DNA from: Chlamydiota bacterium
GTDB taxonomy: Bacteria; Chlamydiota; Chlamydiia; Chlamydiales; Parachlamydiaceae
Assembly (NCBI GenBank): GCA_013287915.1
Contig: JABDCX010000021.1
Location: forward strand, 1-34,577
Direction of reading: 5' to 3'
DNA length: 34,577 nucleotides
Below, one piece after another: positions 18,335-24,437 of this stretch (position 1 is its first letter; every line of letters starts with the position of its first letter). Both the position numbers and the translations under genes were made by a program. The notes beneath the pieces were generated by a model. It saw only the letters and a program-made list of their open reading frames with translations, was not told the DNA's origin and made no database searches.

Positions 18335-19507
18335 ATGATCATAAGAAAAAGTTCACTATTCACAGCTCTACTAAGCGTGGTAGTTAGCGGCGTCACCGTC
18401 GTGTCTGCACAAGACTGCGGTTCTAATTATTCGAGTTGCTGTGAAACCTCGTGCTGCGACGGTAAATTTAAGCTCGGGGCAGAGTGGCTCTATTGGAAAG
18501 GGGAGCAAGACAACATGGCGCTTGCTCAAACAGAAACGGGAAATTCAGATCCAACCTCCCCCGATTTTCTTGACACTGACGTGATGAGGATCAATCCCAA
18601 CTATAAATATTCCAATGGCTTTAGAATAACTGCCGGGTACGAACTCCCCTGCAATTGCTGGGAAGTCGATCTGATCTATACAAACCTACCCATCCACGCA
18701 AAGTCGAGCCTGGTTGCAGCGTCCAATCCCCTCAATAACGATGATTTTGGAGCACCAATTGTTGGCCCATTTACAGTTATTCAGCCAAACCCCTACTATT
18801 TCGTTCTGAATCAGATGAACAGTGCTCTAGGTGATGCTGTATCAAGCTTCGTTGATTATCAAACTTTCCAAGAGAAGTGGCAACTCAACTTTAATCAATT
18901 CGATGTGGATATCGGGCGCACGATCTGCTTTAACGAGTGCATTAGCATCAGACCACACGTTGGATTTAGAGCGGCATGGTATACTGATAAACAAAACGCT
19001 GTGTTTACAGGAACATCGACTGATCCCTTTGATTCTGAGTTTTCGAGCATTTTTGAAGCAGATGCGAAATTTAGAAATCAATTTACTGGATATGGTGTAG
19101 AGGCTGGTTTATGGGCCTTTTGGCAAATCGGCTGCGGGCTCTCTTTCGTCGGCCATTTTGGAGGTTCAATCCTCTACGCAAAATACACCATCAATGAAGA
19201 TGTGGAATCTGTCGTTACGGTGACTGACAACGGCGCAACACCACCCCCACCCCCACCGGCACCGAGAACTCAAGCTGTTTCCACAACAGTATCTAACATC
19301 TCTACAACCTTCCACGATGTCAATCACGTGGCAACACCGACAATGGAATACTTCTTTGGTCTTGAGTATGCAGACACCCTCTGCGATATGACCTTTGCCA
19401 TCCGTGGTGGGTGGGAGCAACACGTGTATTTTGAGTCGAATCGATTCTTTCAAGCGGGAAATCTTTCCATGCAAGGCTTAACTCTCGGCTTAGAGGTCGG
19501 ATTTTAA
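18335..19507 (+). CDS. MOMP-like outer membrane beta-barrel, paralogue 2
   Basis: A 390-residue paralogue of the gene before it. It has a signal peptide (MIIRKSSLFTALLSVVVSGVTVVSA), the cysteine cluster CGSNYSSCCETSCC, GAEWLYWKGEQDNMAL, ELPCNCWEVDLIYTNLPIHA, PHVGFRAAWYTDKQ, GHFGGSILYAKY and the C-terminal GLTLGLEVGF ending in Phe. Differences from paralogue 1 lie in the likely surface loops: around residues 130-175, 225-245, and a proline stretch TPPPPPPAP near 305. The first Cys of the CNDC pair is lost (FNECIS). Conserved strands with variable loops fit surface-exposed, diversifying barrels. ATG 18335 has GAGGAAA upstream. Confidence 0.88.
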   Translation: MIIRKSSLFTALLSVVVSGVTVVSAQDCGSNYSSCCETSCCDGKFKLGAEWLYWKGEQDNMALAQTETGNSDPTSPDFLDTDVMRINPNYKYSNGFRITAGYELPCNCWEVDLIYTNLPIHAKSSLVAASNPLNNDDFGAPIVGPFTVIQPNPYYFVLNQMNSALGDAVSSFVDYQTFQEKWQLNFNQFDVDIGRTICFNECISIRPHVGFRAAWYTDKQNAVFTGTSTDPFDSEFSSIFEADAKFRNQFTGYGVEAGLWAFWQIGCGLSFVGHFGGSILYAKYTINEDVESVVTVTDNGATPPPPPPAPRTQAVSTTVSNISTTFHDVNHVATPTMEYFFGLEYADTLCDMTFAIRGGWEQHVYFESNRFFQAGNLSMQGLTLGLEVGF

Positions 19508-19514
19508 TGAATTC

Positions 19515-19565
19515 TCAACGAAGAGCGCGCTGCAAAAACGCGTTGCAGTGCTAGCTTCGAGTTGA
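19515..19565. other. Long interrupted stem-loop between MOMP paralogues 2 and 3
   Basis: GCGCTGCAA pairs with TTGCAGTGC (one G-U) around the loop AAACGCG, and outer TCAACGAAG pairs with CTTCGAGTTGA with a two-base bulge. No T-run follows, so it is a weak terminator at best. It may stabilise the 3' end of the upstream mRNA. Confidence 0.5.
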
Positions 19566-19588
19566 TAACGTGCGGATAATTAAACAAA
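19562..19588 (+). promoter_or_regulatory. Candidate promoter of MOMP-like paralogue 3
   Basis: TTGATA (19562-19567) and AACAAA (19583-19588), spacer 15, the same layout as before paralogue 2. AAGG lies about 10 bases before ATG 19606. Confidence 0.4.
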
Positions 19589-19605
19589 CATTAAGGTATT
19601 AGATT

Positions 19606-20784
19606 ATGATCATGAAAAACAATTCACTTATCGCTATCACCCTTGCTCTTTTGGCCACTTTAGTGGTAACTGAAGCGCCCGCACAAGACTGCGGTTCCAA
19701 TTACTCCGATTGTTGCAGTACCGATTTTTGCGGCGGTCAGTTCGTCGTCGGGGCTGAATGGCTCTACTGGAAAGCGGAGGAAGACAATGCATCTCTAGGT
19801 GCCACAATCACAGGAAACTCCGATTCTTCTTCACCAGACTTTCGTTCTACTGCAACAGAGTTCATCGAACCAGATTTCAAGTTCACGAATGGGTATCGGG
19901 TAAGCGCTGGATATGCGATGCCTTGCAATGGGTGGGAACTAGATGTAATTTACACCTATCTCCCTACACATGCAAAATCTTCCCTCTTCACAGCTTCAGG
20001 CAATCCTAGTTCAGGTCCCGGTATATTTTCACTCGTTGGTCCATTTGTGGAAGTCATTGGCGATCCCTTCCTTTTGATCTATGGACAGATTGCAAGATCA
20101 ATTCAAGCAGATCAACCTCTACCCTTTCAAACCTTTCAACAAAGCTGGGATCTCACCTTCAATCAAGTCGACATCGACGTTTCTCGTACGATTGCATTCA
20201 ATAACTGCATTAGCCTGCAACCACACGTTGGCTTTAGAGCCCTCTGGTACACAGATAAGCAAAAAGTGGAAGCAACGGGGGCTTTTGGTGGGGGAAGAAA
20301 ACTCGGTTCTTCAACTAGCGAGACTGCAGACGAAGATCCACCCGCGGCGGCTCCAGGTGGAACAACAACATTTACCACGGATATCCTATTTAAAGACAAG
20401 TTTACAGGGTATGGAATAGAAGCAGGTCTTTGGGGAAAGTGGCAAATTTGGGATGGGCTTTCGGTTATTGGGCACTTTGGAGGTTCTATCCTCTATGCCA
20501 AATTCGTAGTTAATGAAACAGCAACGACTGCACTAAGACATTCTGGCACCAATCCAAATTTACCGCCAATCATACATACTGACACGGTTTGCGATACGAT
20601 CCACACAGCAACGCCCACTGCGGATTATTTCCTCGGTCTCGAGTATGCGGATTCGATGTGCGATGTGACATTTGCAGTGCGCGTCGGCTGGGAACAACAC
20701 GTCTATTTCGATCCAAACCGCATTTTCCAATACGGTGACCTCTCAACTCAAGGGCTTACCCTGGGCTTAGCTGTCGGATTCTAA
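19606..20784 (+). CDS. MOMP-like outer membrane beta-barrel, paralogue 3
   Basis: A 392-residue member of the same family. It has a signal peptide (MIMKNNSLIAITLALLATLVVTEAPA; an alternative ATG is two codons on), CGSNYSDCCSTDFC, GAEWLYWKAEEDNASL, the strand ELDVIYTYLPTHAKSSL, GFRALWYTDKQ, GHFGGSILYAKF and the terminal LTLGLAVGF. It is the most divergent of the three: CNCWE has become CNGWE, CNDC has become FNNC, and GCGLS has become WDGLS, so several potential disulfides of paralogue 1 are lost. Loops hold unique inserts such as GGGRKLGSSTSETADEDPP near residues 225-245. A strong terminator follows. Confidence 0.88.
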   Translation: MIMKNNSLIAITLALLATLVVTEAPAQDCGSNYSDCCSTDFCGGQFVVGAEWLYWKAEEDNASLGATITGNSDSSSPDFRSTATEFIEPDFKFTNGYRVSAGYAMPCNGWELDVIYTYLPTHAKSSLFTASGNPSSGPGIFSLVGPFVEVIGDPFLLIYGQIARSIQADQPLPFQTFQQSWDLTFNQVDIDVSRTIAFNNCISLQPHVGFRALWYTDKQKVEATGAFGGGRKLGSSTSETADEDPPAAAPGGTTTFTTDILFKDKFTGYGIEAGLWGKWQIWDGLSVIGHFGGSILYAKFVVNETATTALRHSGTNPNLPPIIHTDTVCDTIHTATPTADYFLGLEYADSMCDVTFAVRVGWEQHVYFDPNRIFQYGDLSTQGLTLGLAVGF

Positions 20785-20809
20785 CGACGATTCATTCGCT
20801 TGACAAAAG

Positions 20810-20845
20810 GCATCTTGCAGAACCCCTGCAAGGTGCTTTTTTTTT
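20810..20845 (+). terminator. Strong intrinsic terminator of the MOMP array
   Basis: GCATCTTGCAG (20810-20820) pairs with CTGCAAGGTGC (20826-20836), 11 pairs with one G-U, 5-base loop, followed by nine T (20837-20845). A preceding AAAAG makes it partly bidirectional. Confidence 0.85.
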
Positions 20846-20919
20846 GACTACTAATTTCGGGCACGAGCACGAAAACTGCGAAACTGCGACAGACAGGTGA
20901 ATTTATTGGGGATTAGGCC

Positions 20920-20958
20920 AAAAACTTAAGTGAAAGCACACCGATGGTGTGCTTTCAC
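20920..20958 (-). terminator. Intrinsic terminator of the cysteine-rich gene
   Basis: GTGAAAGCACACC (20930-20942) and GGTGTGCTTTCAC (20946-20958) form a perfect 13-pair stem with a 3-base loop. On the minus strand TTAAGTTTTT follows. It ends the convergent cysteine-rich transcript. Confidence 0.7.
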
Positions 20959-20975
20959 GGATGTGAGGCTTACTG

Positions 20976-21578
20976 TTACTGACAGCAAGGATCACAAACT
21001 GGAGGGCATTCACATCTGTACGAGTATTGTGGCACGTAACAGCAGTGTTTTTGGTATGTGTATTTTGGGCAATATTTGCACTGACATGTTGTGTAGTACT
21101 GAGGAACGTTACGGCAGCATGTTTCTTGGTAGTATTGTGGCACATAACGGCAACGTGTCACTTGGTACTGCTCTGGGACATAACGGCAGCACTTCTTGTA
21201 TGAATACTGTGGCACTTGTTCACAGTTGCAAGTCGTATAGTAGGATGGCTTATAGCAGCAGCACTGGACGTAGCCATTCCCGCATGGTTTTTCCCACGAT
21301 GCAGGGCATGTTTCTGCATAAACAACACCTGTGTTTGGATCTGTCGATCCATTCATGTTGTTGTTAGGCATCATCGCGTTATTGTTTGGCATCATCATGT
21401 TATTGTTAGGTGTCATGTTGTTATTAGGCACCATCATGTTGTCGTTTGACATCATCATGTTTGGTTGGTTCTGAGCAGCAGAATTATTCATGTACATTCC
21501 GCCAGCTGCATCCGCAAAAGCCCCTTGCGCAAAAAAGAGGCATGTTGCCATAGAAAGAGACATAATTACCTTTTTCAT
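20976..21578 (-). CDS. Exported Cys/Tyr-rich repeat protein with Met/Asn-rich linker
   Basis: A 200-residue protein. Signal peptide MKKVIMSLSMATCLFFAQGAFA. Residues 30-78 are a low-complexity linker of units such as MMPNNN. Residues 89-200 hold 22 cysteines in roughly seven units of 11-13 residues built on C-C-x-x-VPQYY, for example CCRYVPEQYQ, CRYVPQYYQ, CCRNVPQYY and CCYVPQYSY. No membrane helix follows the signal. The composition suggests heavy disulfide cross-linking outside the cytoplasm, the role OmcA/OmcB and MOMP play in the chlamydial envelope, but the sequence is not recognisably OmcA or OmcB. AAGGAG before ATG 21578 is ideal. It converges on the MOMP-like array. Function is inference. 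Confidence 0.85.
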   Translation of the reverse strand: MKKVIMSLSMATCLFFAQGAFADAAGGMYMNNSAAQNQPNMMMSNDNMMVPNNNMTPNNNMMMPNNNAMMPNNNMNGSTDPNTGVVYAETCPASWEKPCGNGYVQCCCYKPSYYTTCNCEQVPQYSYKKCCRYVPEQYQVTRCRYVPQYYQETCCRNVPQYYTTCQCKYCPKYTYQKHCCYVPQYSYRCECPPVCDPCCQ

Positions 21579-21658
21579 TGGGAGCTCCTTAAGTTTAATA
21601 ATTTTTGGTTCACATTTGGGGCCGTTCGTTTGGCACCCTCATGTGCCCATCTAAGTTA

Positions 21659-21687
21659 ATTAAACTTTTATTTTGATATTTGAGCAA
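21659..21687 (-). promoter_or_regulatory. Candidate promoter of the cysteine-rich gene
   Basis: On the minus strand -35 TTGCTC (21682-21687), 17-base spacer, -10 TTTAAT (21659-21664). The leader would be about 75 bases, longer than others here, and holds a small hairpin GGCAC/GTGCC at about 21630-21646. Confidence 0.45.
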
Positions 21688-21698
21688 GCAAAATCTTG

Positions 21699-21726
21699 TT
21701 GAACTTAAATTCGATACACATATAAA
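21699..21726 (+). promoter_or_regulatory. Candidate promoter of the thioesterase gene
   Basis: -35 TTGAAC (21699-21704), 16-base spacer, -10 TATAAA (21721-21726). It faces away from the cysteine-rich gene promoter next to it. Confidence 0.5.
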
Positions 21727-21754
21727 ACGGATACGAAGGTTTAATGGGTATTTT

Positions 21755-22168
21755 ATGTTCGCCACTCACAATCGCGTCCGCATGCACGATACCGATATGG
21801 CTGGTATTCTGTACTTTGCAAAACAATTTCGGTTTGTACATGACGCATTGGAAGATTTTGTCGCTGACGGCCACGATCTGACTTTTGACAAACTCTTTCG
21901 TACTGAACACTTTGTGTTTGTCATCGTCCACGCAGAAGCAGACTATCTGGCTCCTTTAAGCGTCGGAGACAAACTCAACATTGAAGTCCGCGTTGAAAAA
22001 ATTGGAGAGACTTCATTTACAATTGGTTACAAAATCTTTCGAGTGGGAACTCTAGCGGGTCTGGTCGGCACTGCCCAAACAGTGCACGTCACCCTAGACG
22101 CCGAAACAAGAAAGAAAATTCCAGTACCAGCAAGCTTTAGAGCGTTTTTACAGAAACACTTAGAGTAG
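21755..22168 (+). CDS. Hot-dog fold acyl-CoA thioesterase (4HBT/YbgC-like)
   Basis: A 137-residue single-domain thioesterase. The active-site segment is MHDTDMAGILYFAKQFRFVHDALE, of which HDTDMAG (D14) matches the catalytic Asp of YbgC/4-hydroxybenzoyl-CoA thioesterases. The central strand VHAEADYLAPLSVGDKLNIE and the closing strands TSFTIGYKIFR complete the hot-dog fold. ATG 21755 gives the normal family length; the frame is open upstream but has no good start. The ribosome site is weak. The substrate cannot be assigned: small acyl-CoAs, or DHNA-CoA as in menaquinone synthesis, are possible. Its end overlaps the crotonase gene end by 9 bases, tail to tail, next to the acyl-CoA operon. Confidence 0.85.
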   Translation: MFATHNRVRMHDTDMAGILYFAKQFRFVHDALEDFVADGHDLTFDKLFRTEHFVFVIVHAEADYLAPLSVGDKLNIEVRVEKIGETSFTIGYKIFRVGTLAGLVGTAQTVHVTLDAETRKKIPVPASFRAFLQKHLE

Positions 22169-22789
22169 TTTTTTCAGTTCTTTGATTGCCCCGGCATCAG
22201 TCCCCAACACCAAAGCCGCTTGCTCTTGGCAGACGCGCAAGAGATCTGCCCCCGGAGCAAGCCGATTGACAATGCCAATTGCAAGTGCTTGCTTAGCAGA
22301 GGTTTGCTCTCCAAAGAGTAAGAGTTCGCGTGCATGGCGCAACACCACTTGCCGGCGCAGAAGAGCTGCGACCAGGGCAGGCACAATCCCCTTTTTGACT
22401 TCGGGAAAGGCAAGATAGGATTTCTCGTTCATGACAGCCCAGTCGCAAGCCAGTACAATGCCGACGCCGCCAGCCAAGACATCTCCCTGCACAGCAGCAA
22501 GAGTGACACAAGGAGCCTCGACTAGAGTTTGAAACAGAGTCGCTATCCGCTGCATGGCAACAGGAGCTAGCTTTGGGTCCTCCCGCTCCTTCAGATCGAG
22601 CCCGGCGCTAAAGACAGGCCCTTCCCCTGTCAAAATGATCGCCCGTGCCTCCATGGCGTTTTTCTGAATAGCCGCAATGAGTTCCTCCAGCAAAGCGATC
22701 GAAAGCGCATTGCGCTTCTCAGGGCGTTGCAGCGTCAAAAGCGCAATGCCAGGCATTGGGTGTTCAATTTTGACGAGCGGGCGATTCAT
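22160..22789 (-). CDS. Short enoyl-CoA hydratase/isomerase family protein (LiuC/AtuE-like)
   Basis: A 209-residue crotonase. Oxyanion-hole residues lie in FSAGLDLKE (about 60-68) and in GDVLAGGVGIVLACDW (102-117). The second catalytic Glu is kept in FPEVKKGIVPA (E130). The first Glu of typical hydratases is replaced in GGVGIV, a pattern I associate with the LiuC/AtuE-like group. It ends right after the core fold, about 50 residues shorter than the usual 260, lacking the last helices that help make the trimer. It overlaps the start of the thioesterase end region, so a simple lost tail is hard to restore. ATG 22789 overlaps the preceding stop (ATGA). Last gene of the operon. Confidence 0.85.
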   Translation of the reverse strand: MNRPLVKIEHPMPGIALLTLQRPEKRNALSIALLEELIAAIQKNAMEARAIILTGEGPVFSAGLDLKEREDPKLAPVAMQRIATLFQTLVEAPCVTLAAVQGDVLAGGVGIVLACDWAVMNEKSYLAFPEVKKGIVPALVAALLRRQVVLRHARELLLFGEQTSAKQALAIGIVNRLAPGADLLRVCQEQAALVLGTDAGAIKELKKLL

Positions 22790-23088
22790 CCGATTTCAAT
22801 CTCCAATAGTGCTTGCGCAAGCGCCTTTCCCTGAGCATCGGAACGCAAGGAGCGGTTGCCTCCCCCTTCCAATACCCCTTCTAACACAAAATTAAAAGCC
22901 AATAAGTTAGGCAGTGCGTAGCGTTTCACGCGTCGCGGCTTTAACTGGGCAAAATGAGCAGCCACGCGCTCTGGCGTTAGTGTCTCTTCAATTAAGGCAT
23001 ACCCTTCCGGCGTATACGCGGCAATTCCGATGTTGGCATGAGCTCCTTTATCCCCGCTCCGTCCGCAGGCGACTTCCCTCAACTTCAT
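22786..23088 (-). CDS. AtuA C-terminal domain protein, stand-alone
   Basis: A 100-residue protein beginning MKLREVACGRSGDKGAHANIGIAA. RSGDKG, then NIG, a middle VKRYALPNLLAFNFV, and a final GGNRSLRSDAQGKALAQALL are the hallmarks of the ferredoxin-like domain found at the C-terminus of AtuA proteins. In many bacteria it is fused to AtuA; here it is a separate gene overlapping the AtuA stop as ATGA, so the two are translated together and probably bind each other. The biochemical role of the domain is not known to me. Confidence 0.85.
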   Translation of the reverse strand: MKLREVACGRSGDKGAHANIGIAAYTPEGYALIEETLTPERVAAHFAQLKPRRVKRYALPNLLAFNFVLEGVLEGGGNRSLRSDAQGKALAQALLEIEIG

Positions 23089-24437
23089 GAGATACCTATT
23101 TTAACCTGTTCTCTTGGGATTAAACAGGGCCAAAAGCCAAAAATCGGACGCACATGGGGACGTCCTGTGGTGTATCCCGTTGTCCCAGGTGCTCCGGCAG
23201 TGACTAAAGGAGCAATCAAATGGGTAAAGTACTCGAGCACTTCTGGGCGATGATCAGCGATCGCTACTCGCATGACACATTCGCCAAAGGCGTGATTGGG
23301 TTTCTCGACAATCCCAGGCACGACATCTCCTGTTCCCAAACACTCGACCACGATCCGCTCAGGCTCTAGACCAGCCTCGCGCATTTTTGTGGCAATCACT
23401 TCACCGGTGCGCTGCGCTTTTTCTCGCACATCCTGCCCCACAATAATCAAAGAGCCTTCGGAACGAAATCCGTCGCGATAGGTTGCACTGACCTTTAAGT
23501 AAGGGGTGGGAGCGCGCCCTTTCGCTCCTTTGACAGCGATCCGATTAGGTCCAGCCTCTTCCAACGTGACATCCAGAACTGACATGACGAGATCGGGGCT
23601 GATGTAAGCCTCAGGATCGCCAAGCTCGTACAAGAGCTGCTCGCGCACCGTATTCCTGTCGACAACCCCTCCTGCCGCATCTGGCTTAGTTAAAACAAAT
23701 CCTCCGTCCGCACTCATTTCGACAAACGGAAAACCAATTGCAGCAGGATCGGCAATCTGTAACCACTCTGTCGAAATGCCCCCCGTTGCTTGTGTGCCGC
23801 ATTCGATCAGATGCCCCGCTAAAGTCGCTTGAGCCAGCCGATCGTAATCGTCCCACGCCCATCCAAACTCAGTTACGCAGGGTGCTACCGTCAAACTGGG
23901 ATCAGCTGTGCGCCCTGTGATCACGATATCGGCCCCTTTGTGCAAGGCATCGACAATGGGCTCTGCACCTAAATAGGCGTTCGCCGTCACGAGATCTTTT
24001 AAGACAGTGACCACTGAATCTCCACTATCCATATTGTGGAAATGTTTTTCGGTCGGTTGGCCTCTAATCGCTCCAAGCACGTCATCTCCCGTCACGACAC
24101 CGATGCGCTTGCGAGGGATTCCCGCCGCTGCTAACACTTTGGCACAAGCGTCTGCACAGCGCTGTGGATCAAGCCCTCCTGCATTCGTGATGATCTTCAC
24201 ACGCGATCCTGCCTTCCATGCAGGGATCAAAGAGGCGATCACGGCAACAAAATCCTTTGCATAGCCCGCTTCAGGGTCTTTCTCGCGCTGAATCGCCATA
24301 ATCGAGAGGGAAACTTCGGAAAGGTAATCCAAGGTGATGTAATCGAGATCGGGCTGTTGCTGGAGCAAGAGGGCAGCTGCGTCTGGGCTGTCTCCCCAAA
24401 ACGCTTGTGCATTGCCAATCTTGATTTCCCTTTTCAT
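23085..24437 (-). CDS. AtuA family (DUF1446) protein
   Basis: A 450-residue AtuA-like protein, essentially the complete DUF1446 domain. It begins IKIGNAQAFWGDSPDAA and contains ITNAGGLDPQRCADAC, VVTGDDVLG, VITGRTADPSLTVAP, the conserved block HLIECGTQATGGI and a late VVECLGTGDVVPGI. AtuA is needed for acyclic terpene (citronellol/geraniol) use in Pseudomonas, but its reaction is not settled. It lies between the carboxyltransferase and the stand-alone AtuA C-terminal domain, each overlapping by ATGA. Cytosolic, no signal peptide. Confidence 0.9.
   Translation of the reverse strand: MKREIKIGNAQAFWGDSPDAAALLLQQQPDLDYITLDYLSEVSLSIMAIQREKDPEAGYAKDFVAVIASLIPAWKAGSRVKIITNAGGLDPQRCADACAKVLAAAGIPRKRIGVVTGDDVLGAIRGQPTEKHFHNMDSGDSVVTVLKDLVTANAYLGAEPIVDALHKGADIVITGRTADPSLTVAPCVTEFGWAWDDYDRLAQATLAGHLIECGTQATGGISTEWLQIADPAAIGFPFVEMSADGGFVLTKPDAAGGVVDRNTVREQLLYELGDPEAYISPDLVMSVLDVTLEEAGPNRIAVKGAKGRAPTPYLKVSATYRDGFRSEGSLIIVGQDVREKAQRTGEVIATKMREAGLEPERIVVECLGTGDVVPGIVEKPNHAFGECVMRVAIADHRPEVLEYFTHLIAPLVTAGAPGTTGYTTGRPHVRPIFGFWPCLIPREQVKIGIS

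Noticed and set aside
20930-21367. 145-codon open frame opposite the cysteine-rich gene
   Set aside because: It is antisense to a gene with signal peptide, ribosome site and terminator; its openness comes from the repeated codons of that gene.
21359-21486. Regular short repeats resembling a CRISPR or tandem repeat array
   Set aside because: The units are codons for Met/Asn inside one reading frame, with no conserved repeat-spacer structure.
22170-22420. Frameshift as the cause of the short crotonase
   Set aside because: The other frames here show no crotonase-like C-terminus, and the end overlaps the thioesterase end closely, so a genuine short protein is simpler.
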